64,000 nt of DNA. Source: an uncultured Bacteroidia bacterium. Its GTDB lineage: Bacteria > Bacteroidota > Bacteroidia > NS11-12g > UBA955. The first letter of the stretch is position 1; each line of letters opens with the position of its first letter. Where the stretch lies: contig CALSPH010000001.1 in NCBI GenBank assembly GCA_943788195.1, positions 1,123,595 through 1,187,594 on the forward strand, read 5' to 3'. Under the pieces are notes generated by a model. The model did not search any database. It saw only the letters and a list, made by a program, of their open reading frames with translations, and was not told where the DNA came from. Below are positions 17,616 through 24,839 of this stretch, piece by piece. Made by a program: the position numbers and the translations under genes.

Positions 17616-18534
17616 AATTCGTTTTTTGAACCGCTTGATTGTTTTCAAATAGTTCAACTAAATACTTGCCTTTAGGTAATTTTTTAACTGGAACAAAGTT
17701 GTATTTAAAAGATTTTGAACTTCCAGTATAGGTGAATTCTTCAAGCCAAGTGAAATCTTCTTGTCTAGCTTTAGCAATGATATCACCGCCTCTTAAATAG
17801 AGTTCACCTTCTGGACCGGTTACTCTTACTTTTAAATCTTCTTTTAAGCTCCCTTCAAATAAGGAATTGCCAATAAGCCGGTATTCAACAAACAAACTTT
17901 CAATTTTAGATGCGTCAAATGTGGTGCGATTGGCACTTTTCTTTTCATCAATGCCATACACTTTTAGTGGACTAAACACGGGTTTACCTGCACTGCTAAT
18001 TTTGTTTTCCAAGTCTGATTTGGCAGTACTTAAATCACTTACGGATGAAGATAAACTATCTACTCTACTCATCATTTGATTTAGTGAATCTATACGTCTC
18101 GCATCGGATAATTCATAACTTAGGTTTTGCTGTGTTAATGAATCTAATAATTGCTCTTTATAAGCGAATGCGGCAATTCTTCTTCTTAAGTTTGCAACTT
18201 GACCTAACAGTCTATTTCGCTCACTATTTGATAAACTTCCATTTGAAGATTGTTGTTTCACACGATCAATTTCTGTTTTCCAATAACTTAATTCCATTTC
18301 TAAGCTATCAATATGGCTCACTGCCATATCACGTTCATTTTCAAGATTAGCGATGAGTGATTCAGTTTCATTCACTGCTTCATCCACGAGCCCTTCGTTA
18401 GTTTGCGCTGGGATTTGCTCAGGTGCTGTTGCTTTATTTGTAAAGAATTGTACTGCATTTGCACCAATTGCTAAGACAGCAAGAATTGCCAATGCAATAA
18501 TCCACCCTTTTTTGCTTTTTTTATTTTCTTCCAT
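17602..18534 (-). CDS. Single-pass membrane protein with long coiled coil, function unknown
   Basis: The 310 residues have a short basic cytoplasmic tail (MEENKKSKKG), one transmembrane helix (about 11-30) and a long heptad-rich region with Leu, Asp and Ser (about 48-185). A beta-rich C-terminal domain (about 190-310) includes VRVTGPEGELYLRGG and PKGKYLVELFENN. The topology suggests a periplasmic coiled-coil rod. Its start overlaps the end of the upstream gene by 14 bp and its end overlaps the convergent flippase gene by 14 bp. I do not recognise the family. Confidence 0.7.
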   Translation of the reverse strand: MEENKKSKKGWIIALAILAVLAIGANAVQFFTNKATAPEQIPAQTNEGLVDEAVNETESLIANLENERDMAVSHIDSLEMELSYWKTEIDRVKQQSSNGSLSNSERNRLLGQVANLRRRIAAFAYKEQLLDSLTQQNLSYELSDARRIDSLNQMMSRVDSLSSSVSDLSTAKSDLENKISSAGKPVFSPLKVYGIDEKKSANRTTFDASKIESLFVEYRLIGNSLFEGSLKEDLKVRVTGPEGELYLRGGDIIAKARQEDFTWLEEFTYTGSSKSFKYNFVPVKKLPKGKYLVELFENNQAVQKTNFTLY

Positions 18535-19828
18535 GATTCGTTTCTAGATATGTTAAAAGCTCTTTTGGAGTCATACCCGCTGTATGCAATTTTAGCTTTT
18601 TTTTGAGAAAGAACCCAGCAGGCTTGGTTTTTATATGCCAACTTTCATCTATTTCGGCATTACTTATTCCACAATAATAGGGCAAGTTTCCAAGCACAGC
18701 TATCTTTTTAGATTGTCGGGGTATATCACCACTATTCATAAAAAGGATGTTGATCTCTTGACTGTATTTGTTATGTATTAAGCGCAGCGTAGCCGTGTCA
18801 TTCTGAAAGTTTTCAGCATACGAATTGGTGAAATAAACATAGGTCATTTTTTTTCTATGTTTGCATAGTTTTCTTTTCTTGGCCTTACCTGAATCGGCTA
18901 TTAGATATTTAAATTTGGGCACTTTTTCATCCTCATTTAATTGAAAACTAAAAGGAGCGTCAAAAACTTCTTGAATATAAAAAGATGATGCATTGCGCTC
19001 ATTCAATTTAGTGAGTTTGTACATATGCCCAGTGGTTTCCACCAAGGCGTCCCCATCTGTGCCAATCGTAAAAATGGGTGCACTGAATTCTTCAGTTAAA
19101 TAATCGGCAATCATTATCTTATCAATTCCAGCTTCAGCGAATAATCCATTGCAGTTTTCATCTTTAAAACCAAGCGTAAAGGAGTCTCCTTTCCCTTTAT
19201 AATTTGCCGCAAGAACATTGAGTCGCTGCTCTTTAAATGAGTAGTAGGTTCCCATGTAGTCCTTTGAGCCATTGTGCTTCGTAAAATGACTGTCGGTGAG
19301 TTGAATGTACTTAAACTGGGTAGTGTATTTGAATCTTGATAATTTAATAATGTGTTTACCCTGCGGTTGATCAGGATTTGAAAGGAATATATATTTTTCC
19401 TTATGTGTGTGCTTCAATGTGTCTGGTGGCCCATCATTGCTTAGGTCAAAATCATTGTTTCGATCAATAAATAATAAACTGGGTTTAATACTTCTTGAAT
19501 TATCTGTGATGATAAAGAGGATGTACCCTTTGGCAAATGAGTTATTTGCAGAGCCGTTAAACAAGTAACCGTAACCATTCCGGGAAGTGTATAGTAATTC
19601 GTCTGGCAATGAAATTTTGCGCTTTGCATTGCTAAATTTAGCTTCAACACCAAATGCGTTGTTTTCTTCTATGGTATCTGATTTTAGCCAAAAAATTGGG
19701 ATAATATTTTGTGATTTATAATACTCTTGATCTCTAGCGCGACCTGAAGATTGAATATAAGTTTGACTAACCAGGTTTAATGATAAGCCAACCAATAAGA
19801 TAAATGTGAAAAGCTGTTTAGTGCGCAA
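18521..19828 (-). CDS. Secreted protein, possible degenerate thioredoxin-fold C-terminus
   Basis: The 435 residues start with a signal peptide (about 1-21). The central part is beta-rich and includes Asp-rich stretches (DRNNDFDLSNDGPPD, KDENCNGLFAEAGID) that look like calcium-binding or carbohydrate-binding loops. From about residue 325 the order of elements (KKMTYVYFTNSYAENF, then INILFMNSGD, then IKTKPAGFFL with a possible cis-Pro, then a final helix) recalls a TlpA/thioredoxin fold, but the CxxC motif is absent. The fold is my inference. The stop overlaps the next gene by 14 bp; a YugP-type protease gene ends one base upstream. Confidence 0.6.
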   Translation of the reverse strand: MRTKQLFTFILLVGLSLNLVSQTYIQSSGRARDQEYYKSQNIIPIFWLKSDTIEENNAFGVEAKFSNAKRKISLPDELLYTSRNGYGYLFNGSANNSFAKGYILFIITDNSRSIKPSLLFIDRNNDFDLSNDGPPDTLKHTHKEKYIFLSNPDQPQGKHIIKLSRFKYTTQFKYIQLTDSHFTKHNGSKDYMGTYYSFKEQRLNVLAANYKGKGDSFTLGFKDENCNGLFAEAGIDKIMIADYLTEEFSAPIFTIGTDGDALVETTGHMYKLTKLNERNASSFYIQEVFDAPFSFQLNEDEKVPKFKYLIADSGKAKKRKLCKHRKKMTYVYFTNSYAENFQNDTATLRLIHNKYSQEINILFMNSGDIPRQSKKIAVLGNLPYYCGISNAEIDESWHIKTKPAGFFLKKKLKLHTAGMTPKELLTYLETNHGRK

Positions 19829-19829
19829 C

Positions 19830-20534
19830 TTAATCTCGGCCTAAGAACATTGCAAGATAAACGAGAAGATTGGCTAGGGCGGCTAAAGCAGCAACCACAT
19901 AAGTCATACCAGCCCACTTGAGGGCATCTGCAGATCCAGCATATTCACCTTGGGTGACGATGTTTTTATCTTTCATCCATGCAAGTGCACGATTACTCGC
20001 ATCAAATTCAACAGGTAAAGTCACCAAAGCAAATGAAGTCATAAATACATTTGCAGCAATAAGTACCATTAAAATAGTCTCAAAACCACCTTGCCCAAAA
20101 AAGTACAATGCGCCAGCTCCCATAAACATAATCATGTTTCCAATATTTAAAATTTTCGCAGAAATGTTAACAAGAGGAACTAGTTTGCTACGGAGGCCAA
20201 TCCAACGGTATGCTGTGGCATGCTGAACGGCATGGCCCACTTCGTGAGCCGCAACAGCTGCAGCGGCAGCATTACGTTCGTTATAAACCACTTCACTTAA
20301 ATTAACCGTTTTATTAACCGGGTTGTAATGATCCGTTAATTGACCGCGCACGCTGGTTATTTGCACATCGTTTATGTCATGGTCTTGAAGCATTTTGGCT
20401 GCTATTTCAGCACCGGACATTTGGTTTGAGAGTTGAATTTGAGAGTAAAGCTTGAATTTGCGTTTTAATTTACCACTCACAAACATTCCGATTAGTGAAA
20501 AAATACCACCTACTATAAAGATTAAAATTATCAT
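19830..20534 (-). CDS. YugP-type membrane zinc metallopeptidase
   Basis: The HExxH motif is visible as HEVGH (residues 97-101) in VAAHEVGHAVQHA, in a 234-residue protein with an N-terminal helix (1-18) and three more membrane segments (about 123-160, 165-180, 205-230). This matches the neutral zinc metallopeptidase family represented by Bacillus YugP; its substrates are not established. The motif VNLSEVVYNERNAAA upstream of the active site is typical. It lies between the small membrane gene (4 bp away) and the secreted-protein gene. Confidence 0.9.
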   Translation of the reverse strand: MIILIFIVGGIFSLIGMFVSGKLKRKFKLYSQIQLSNQMSGAEIAAKMLQDHDINDVQITSVRGQLTDHYNPVNKTVNLSEVVYNERNAAAAAVAAHEVGHAVQHATAYRWIGLRSKLVPLVNISAKILNIGNMIMFMGAGALYFFGQGGFETILMVLIAANVFMTSFALVTLPVEFDASNRALAWMKDKNIVTQGEYAGSADALKWAGMTYVVAALAALANLLVYLAMFLGRD

Positions 20535-20538
20535 ATTT

Positions 20539-20706
20539 CTATTTAAATATTTTTATTAAGACAAATATAATACCAATCAAAAACATAATGATGGATATTC
20601 TATTAATGCCATGCATCATCTTTAAATTGACATTTTTGCCTCCTTTTGGAGACGGATTGTCTTGTTTTTTAAAAGTTAAATAACTCCAGATTTTCTTAAA
20701 AATCAT
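20539..20706 (-). CDS. Small membrane protein (DUF6728-like)
   Basis: From ATG 20706 the product has 55 residues: a basic MIFKKIWSYLTFKK start, a polar PSPKGGKNVN middle, a MMHGINRIS segment, and one C-terminal transmembrane helix. I recall a Bacteroidota small-protein family of this pattern (DUF6728), but I cannot verify the match. An earlier in-frame start at 20748 lies inside the terminator hairpin of the upstream gene and is rejected. It is 4 bp upstream of the protease gene and probably co-transcribed with it. Confidence 0.65.
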   Translation of the reverse strand: MIFKKIWSYLTFKKQDNPSPKGGKNVNLKMMHGINRISIIMFLIGIIFVLIKIFK

Positions 20707-20733
20707 TTTTATTACGGCTAATTTAATTAAAAT

Positions 20734-20768
20734 AAAAAAGTCGTTCAATATTATTGAACGACTTTTTT
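20734..20768 (-). terminator. Rho-independent terminator after the repeat lipoprotein gene
   Basis: A perfect 16-bp inverted repeat (AAAAAAGTCGTTCAAT / ATTGAACGACTTTTTT) has a 3-nt centre and T runs on both strands. It is 25 bp after the stop of the lipoprotein gene. Confidence 0.9.
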
Positions 20769-20792
20769 AAAATTTAAAGTTAATGAAGTAGT

Positions 20793-21098
20793 TTAGTCAA
20801 CTACAGCATCTTTTACGTCTTCTGCGCCTTCTTTTGCTCCTTCTACAACGTCAGTTGCAGCATCTTTAGTAGCGTCAACAGCATCGTTTACAGCTCCTTC
20901 AACGTCAGTTGCAGCGTCATCAGCAGCATCAGTTGCAGCATCAGTTACATCAGTTGCAGCGTCAGTTGCAGCGTCAGTTGCAGCATCTGTAGCGGCTTCA
21001 GTAGTTTCAGCGGCATCATCAGCAGCTTCTTGTGCAGCATTGCAAGCAAATAATGATACTGCTACGAACATGCTGGCTAAAATTAATAATCTTTTCAT
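20793..21098 (-). CDS. Acidic lipoprotein with Ala-Ala-Thr-Asp tandem repeats
   Basis: The 101-residue protein has a lipoprotein signal peptide with lipobox LFAC (Cys19). The mature part is built almost only from Ala, Asp, Thr, Val and Glu. A core of AATD tetrapeptides (about 33-65) leads into related AxDA(A/V)(T/E)D units. This resembles LEA-like or apolipoprotein-like amphipathic helices, and the sequence is strongly acidic. A terminator follows. No function can be named; stress protection or envelope spacing are guesses. Confidence 0.75.
   Translation of the reverse strand: MKRLLILASMFVAVSLFACNAAQEAADDAAETTEAATDAATDAATDAATDVTDAATDAADDAATDVEGAVNDAVDATKDAATDVVEGAKEGAEDVKDAVVD
20926..20997 (-). 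repeat. 12-bp tandem repeats encoding AATD units
   Basis: Imperfect copies of a 12-bp unit (GCAGCGTCAGTT and variants on the plus strand) occur in tandem inside the lipoprotein gene. A unit of four codons lets copy number change without loss of frame. Confidence 0.7.
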
Positions 21099-21163
21099 AT
21101 TTAAATAGTTTTCGTTTTAAAGGCTCAAATATAGGGCTCTTATGCAGACTTAGAAAAAAAAAT

Positions 21164-21673
21164 TTACTTTTTTTTCTTATAAACCGGAACTGTGCTGCAT
21201 GGTTCACCAAACATTAATGATTTTACCAAGGGTAATAGTTGGTGTGTCATGCGTATATAAATGCTATTCGGGATGTCTAATTTGCCACAACCTTTTAAAA
21301 CAATTCTCGCGTCTTTATAATCGTCTAATTCTAATTGGTCTAGTTGATGTAAGTAATATCGCTCTACTACTTCATTTTCCTTACAATGATCATGGAACAA
21401 ACAGTTTTCATGCAAATAAGTGCTCATCAACATAAAGGCCCATGTGGGTATTATGGCATCTTCTGAATTAATAATAGCCACCGCCTTGTTTTTGAAATTA
21501 TCCCAGTTCATTTCGCGAAGTTGAAGGCGGAAATCTTTTTCTTTTAAGATTAAACCTTGAAAAAGGTAATCTTTCATATCCAATACCTCAACACCATCAG
21601 GGTGATTTAGCATTTCTTCTAAATCAATAGTAATTAAACCACTACTCGCTATTTTATTTACAATGGGTTCCAT
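21164..21673 (-). CDS. DUF2480 family protein
   Basis: The 169 residues match the pattern I know for this Bacteroidota family: a start with IVNKIASSGLITIDLEEML, then DMKDYLFQGLILKEKDFR, then AIIPTWAFMLMSTYL. His/Cys clusters follow: CLFHDHC (about 95-101), KGCGKL and GEPCSTVPVYKKKK at the end. The spaced Cys and His residues suggest metal binding, but no function is established. It lies 2 bp downstream of pyruvate kinase on the same strand. Confidence 0.82.
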   Translation of the reverse strand: MEPIVNKIASSGLITIDLEEMLNHPDGVEVLDMKDYLFQGLILKEKDFRLQLREMNWDNFKNKAVAIINSEDAIIPTWAFMLMSTYLHENCLFHDHCKENEVVERYYLHQLDQLELDDYKDARIVLKGCGKLDIPNSIYIRMTHQLLPLVKSLMFGEPCSTVPVYKKKK

Positions 21674-21675
21674 AT

Positions 21676-23106
21676 CTATTGAACAACGCTAATCTTAATA
21701 GTGTTTGCTCTACTTTTTTTGTCAATAGGCATACTGGCCGTATGCAATATCAAATCACCATGGTTAACTACTTTGTTTAATTTGAGGATTTCTAAAACAT
21801 CTGCAAAAGTTTTATCTGTGCTTTCATATCGGTCATAATAGAAACCGCGTACTCCCCAGACCAGATTCAAAGCATTCAAAAGAGAATGGTTATGCGTGAA
21901 AATAAAAATATGTGCTCGTGGTCGGTAGCTTGAAATTTTCATTGCACTATAACCACTGGTTGTCATACCAATTATGCATTTTGCATCAATATGGTCACTC
22001 ATTCGCACTGCTGTAAAACAAATTTCATCTGAAAGGAAAGTAGAACTTTCTTTATTTGGACGTTCGCCTTTATAATAAACCCCGCGACTCTGTTCAACAT
22101 CATCAATAATTTTGGACATGATGGTTACCACCTTATCCGGATATTTCCCAATAGAGGTTTCTGCACTGAGCATCACTGCATCTGCGCCATCCAAAACCGC
22201 ATTGGCTACATCATTTACTTCCGCTCGAGTTGGTCGCGGGTTTTCAATCATGCTTTCCATCATTTGAGTGGCAATGATAACTGGCTTGGCTGCTTTGATA
22301 CATATATCAACAATATCTTTTTGAATTAAAGGCACTTTTTGTTGGGCAATTTCAACCCCTAAATCTCCGCGAGCAACCATGATAGCGTCAGCCACTTCAA
22401 CTATGGCCTCAATGTTTTCAACTGCTTCTGGTTTTTCGATTTTTGCCACTACTCGAGCACTTGAGCCGCCATCTTTAATTCGTTTTTTAAGCTCAATAAT
22501 GTCCTTTGCACTACGCACGAATGACAATCCAATCCATTCAACCCCATGTTCGATGCCAAATGCAAGGTCTGTAATATCCTTTTCGGTTAGTGAAGGTACA
22601 CTTAGTTTACTTTGAGGAAGGTTAAAACCCTTGTTAGATTTTAACAAACCTCCATTCACTATTTTGGCGAGCAACGTATGATCATCTATTTTTTCAATCA
22701 CTTTTAGTTCAAGATTCCCATCATCTAACAAGATGCATTCTCCCGGTTTAACTTCTTCAACTAGCGCCTCATAAATCACATGAACAATTTCAGAATTACT
22801 TACTATTGGTGTGTTGGTCACCTTAATTAATTGATCTGTTATAAGTTCTATTCCCTCGCCCATATCACCAACCCGTAATTTTGGACCCTGTAAATCTTGC
22901 AGAATACAAATATTACTATTGATTTCTTCGTTCAGTTTTCGGATGTTACGCAATGCAAAGAGATGGTCTTCATGCGTGCCGTGTGAAAAGTTCAATCTAC
23001 AAACGTCCATACCGCAGTAAACCATTTCCTTCAAAATCTCATAGTCATGCGATGCAGGGCCAATTGTTGAAATGATTTTGGTTCTATTGAATTCGTGTTT
23101 GTACAT
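21676..23106 (-). CDS. pyk: Pyruvate kinase
   Basis: It converts phosphoenolpyruvate and ADP to pyruvate and ATP, the last step of glycolysis. The 476 residues include FNRTKIISTIGPAS at the start, NFSHGTHEDH, the active-site region VARGDLGVEI, the signature MMESMIENPRPTRAEV and ADAVMLSAETSIGKYP. The C-terminal allosteric domain is of normal length. It sits in the order marR, IPExxxVDY-like, pyk, DUF2480 with gaps of only 2 bp or overlaps, so it is likely co-transcribed with these. Confidence 0.96.
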   Translation of the reverse strand: MYKHEFNRTKIISTIGPASHDYEILKEMVYCGMDVCRLNFSHGTHEDHLFALRNIRKLNEEINSNICILQDLQGPKLRVGDMGEGIELITDQLIKVTNTPIVSNSEIVHVIYEALVEEVKPGECILLDDGNLELKVIEKIDDHTLLAKIVNGGLLKSNKGFNLPQSKLSVPSLTEKDITDLAFGIEHGVEWIGLSFVRSAKDIIELKKRIKDGGSSARVVAKIEKPEAVENIEAIVEVADAIMVARGDLGVEIAQQKVPLIQKDIVDICIKAAKPVIIATQMMESMIENPRPTRAEVNDVANAVLDGADAVMLSAETSIGKYPDKVVTIMSKIIDDVEQSRGVYYKGERPNKESSTFLSDEICFTAVRMSDHIDAKCIIGMTTSGYSAMKISSYRPRAHIFIFTHNHSLLNALNLVWGVRGFYYDRYESTDKTFADVLEILKLNKVVNHGDLILHTASMPIDKKSRANTIKISVVQ

Positions 23107-23108
23107 AA

Positions 23109-23519
23109 TTAAATATATGCCACAAGTTTATTGATAAATTTAGAATCTAACACCTGAAGCGCCTTAACATTTTCTAATTTCTTCAATTTCTCGCTAAGTA
23201 GAGTTGTGGCAGCTTCAAATTCACCATCTAATATGTAGACAAGATACGGAATGTCTATTTTACTTTTTATAAGGTCTATTTTGGATCCTTTATTTTTTAA
23301 AATGATAAGCTGAGAACCATAATCTTCCAAAAAATATTCAAATCGTGTGTGGTAACTGATCCCCTGCTTCGAACCAATGCTACTGTCTTTTACGCGCTCA
23401 AAATTAAAGAGTGGGAGCTGATTTATTTCCCAAACTAATTTGGTTGCACTGCTAAAGCTAAACAATCCTAAACATCCAATTTCCAGATTATTCTCCTTCT
23501 CCAGCAGTTTTTTATTCAT
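23109..23519 (-). CDS. IPExxxVDY-like family protein
   Basis: The 136 residues resemble a small cytoplasmic Bacteroidota family that I know as a neighbour of pyruvate kinase: LGLFSFSSATKLVWEINQ, FERVKD, and an aromatic FEYFLEDYGSQLIILKN segment. The C-terminal motif that names the family is not recognisable here, so this is a divergent member or a relative. It starts 8 bp inside the end of the MarR gene and stops 2 bp before pyk. A role linked to glycolysis control is only suggested by position. Confidence 0.6.
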   Translation of the reverse strand: MNKKLLEKENNLEIGCLGLFSFSSATKLVWEINQLPLFNFERVKDSSIGSKQGISYHTRFEYFLEDYGSQLIILKNKGSKIDLIKSKIDIPYLVYILDGEFEAATTLLSEKLKKLENVKALQVLDSKFINKLVAYI

Positions 23520-23982
23520 CTAGCTTATTAATTATTTGCTTGCTTTGTTCTTGAATTAAATCCAAATACTTTAAGAAAGTATTAGTTAGGGTTTTATCCT
23601 TTATGAGTTCCTGGAACTGATCTAATACCGCAGTAAGCTCTGGGCCGATTTTGTCCAGCAAGTTAAGTCCCTTTTTAGTGATTTTAATGCTCATTTCCCT
23701 TCGATTGTCTTTTTTGAGTTGCCTTGAAATAAGTCCTTTGGCAACCAATCGGTCCATTAATCGAGTAACATCTGATTTGGGGTTTACCATACGCTCTTTA
23801 ATGGTTCCCGCAGTGAGCGATTCTGGCGCAGCACCTCGCAGGATGCGGAGAATATTGTATTGAGATTGAGTTAAATCAAACCTTTTAAATACCGGTCCAA
23901 TAGGTTGGTGGAGTAAGTGACTTGTACGCATTATTTCTACAAGTAATAGTTCATGCGTACTGGTTTTATGAGTAGGTTTCAA
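23512..23982 (-). CDS. MarR-family transcriptional regulator
   Basis: The 156 residues have the winged helix-turn-helix of MarR proteins: LTQSQYNILRIL, then TAGTIKERMVNPKSDVTRLMDRLVAKGLI as recognition helix region, then the wing KKDNRREMSIKITKKG. Start choice: TTG 23982, four bases after a near-consensus -7 box (TTATTTTG on the minus strand), retains the N-terminal dimerisation helix; ATG 23931 would truncate it. It diverges from the yceI lipoprotein gene, with a 17-bp palindrome between them. A MarR next to yceI is a common Bacteroidota arrangement and suggests direct control. Confidence 0.9.
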   Translation of the reverse strand: MKPTHKTSTHELLLVEIMRTSHLLHQPIGPVFKRFDLTQSQYNILRILRGAAPESLTAGTIKERMVNPKSDVTRLMDRLVAKGLISRQLKKDNRREMSIKITKKGLNLLDKIGPELTAVLDQFQELIKDKTLTNTFLKYLDLIQEQSKQIINKLDE

Positions 23983-24018
23983 GCTGCAAAATAAATAAAT
24001 TAATATTTGATAAACAAT

Positions 24019-24035
24019 ATTTGTTTAGAACAAAT
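24019..24035. promoter_or_regulatory. Candidate MarR operator, 17-bp palindrome
   Basis: ATTTGTT-TAG-AACAAAT is a perfect inverted repeat with 7-bp arms and a 3-bp centre, the size expected for a MarR dimer site. It covers the -33 TTTG of the yceI promoter, so bound repressor would block polymerase. Assignment to the adjacent MarR protein is inference. Confidence 0.65.
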
Positions 24036-24050
24036 GATTTTTTACATTTG
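24020..24050 (+). promoter_or_regulatory. Promoter of yceI lipoprotein gene (-33 TTTG, -7 TACATTTG)
   Basis: TTTG at 24020-24023 and TACATTTG at 24043-24050 are separated by 19 nt, matching the Bacteroidota sigma-ABfr consensus in both boxes and spacing. The ATG at 24072 is 21 nt after the -7 box. Confidence 0.75.
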
Positions 24051-24071
24051 CACCAGAATATAAAAAATAAC

Positions 24072-24689
24072 ATGAAAACATTAAAAACAATCGGATTTGC
24101 AGTATTAATTGCATCAGCTTTGGTAGCCTGTAACAGCAGCGAACCAGTAGAAAACACCCAAGTGGAGGAAGGTATTACAGGAACGTTTAACGCAGACTTA
24201 AGCGCTTCTTCAATCAAGTGGAAAGGTCAAGCCGTAGGAGGGTTGAAAAAACACAATGGCAGTATTTCTCTTTCTGAGGGGTCTATTACTTTAGAAAATA
24301 GTGCCATTACCGCTGGATCTTTCACAGTTGATATGAAAAGTATTACTCCCTTGGATGAAAATTATGGAGAAACAGAATATACCAAGGCAGATTTAGTGGG
24401 TCACTTATCTACGGATCAATTCTTTTTAGTAGATTCATTTCCAACAGCTAGTTTCACTATTACTGGAGCAGACAGCACTGGTGTAATGGGAGATTTGACT
24501 ATTAGAGGTATTACAAACGCTGAAAAAATTATTAACGTTACAGTTGATACAACAGCAAATGGAATAACCCTAAATGGAGCTTTGACATTTGATAGAACCA
24601 AATACAATGTTTCTTTCGAGTCAGGAACGGAAGAGTGGGCTTTGTCTAATGACATTGAGCTAAAATTTGAAGTGGTTGCTCAACCATAA
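24072..24689 (+). CDS. YceI-family lipoprotein
   Basis: YceI domains are lipocalin-like barrels that bind isoprenoid or other lipids in the periplasm. From ATG 24072 the protein has 205 residues, with a lipoprotein signal and lipobox LVAC (Cys20). The YceI part follows: SSIKWKGQAVGGLKKHNGSI, SFTVDMKSITPLD, VGHLSTDQFF, PTASFTIT, GDLTIRGIT and LTFDRTKYNV. An earlier TTG start at 24021 lies in the promoter/operator and is rejected. It is probably under control of the divergent MarR gene and is followed by a strong terminator. Confidence 0.93.
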   Translation: MKTLKTIGFAVLIASALVACNSSEPVENTQVEEGITGTFNADLSASSIKWKGQAVGGLKKHNGSISLSEGSITLENSAITAGSFTVDMKSITPLDENYGETEYTKADLVGHLSTDQFFLVDSFPTASFTITGADSTGVMGDLTIRGITNAEKIINVTVDTTANGITLNGALTFDRTKYNVSFESGTEEWALSNDIELKFEVVAQP

Positions 24690-24717
24690 ATGAGTATTTA
24701 AATAGTTTTTTCATAGT

Positions 24718-24747
24718 CCCTCTGCATTTAATGCAGGGGGATTTTTT
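24718..24747 (+). terminator. Rho-independent terminator after yceI
   Basis: The hairpin CCCTCTGCA...TGCAGGGGG is followed by ATTTTTT, 29 bp after the stop. Its first 12 bases (GTCCCTCTGCAT, counting the preceding GT) recur in the terminator after lolA at 45.15 kb. Confidence 0.88.
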
Positions 24748-24806
24748 ATGAAGAATGGATATCAATAATAAGAACGAAACTAATTTTTTATTTGAAGCAC
24801 TAGGAA

Positions 24807-24814
24807 TAAATTTG
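24807..24814 (+). promoter_or_regulatory. Promoter -7 box TAAATTTG for the ftcD gene
   Basis: An exact TAnnTTTG match lies 25 nt before the ATG at 24840. No well-spaced TTTG is evident upstream. Confidence 0.45.
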
Positions 24815-24839
24815 CCAATCCTTAATTAAACTAATTTAC

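Noticed and set aside
18045..18350. 101-residue plus-strand ORF
   Set aside because: It is antisense to the coiled-coil gene, with no start context or family similarity; the minus-strand gene has clear protein-like structure.
24021..24071. Longer YceI protein from TTG 24021
   Set aside because: This start lies in the operator/promoter; the lipoprotein signal begins at 24072.
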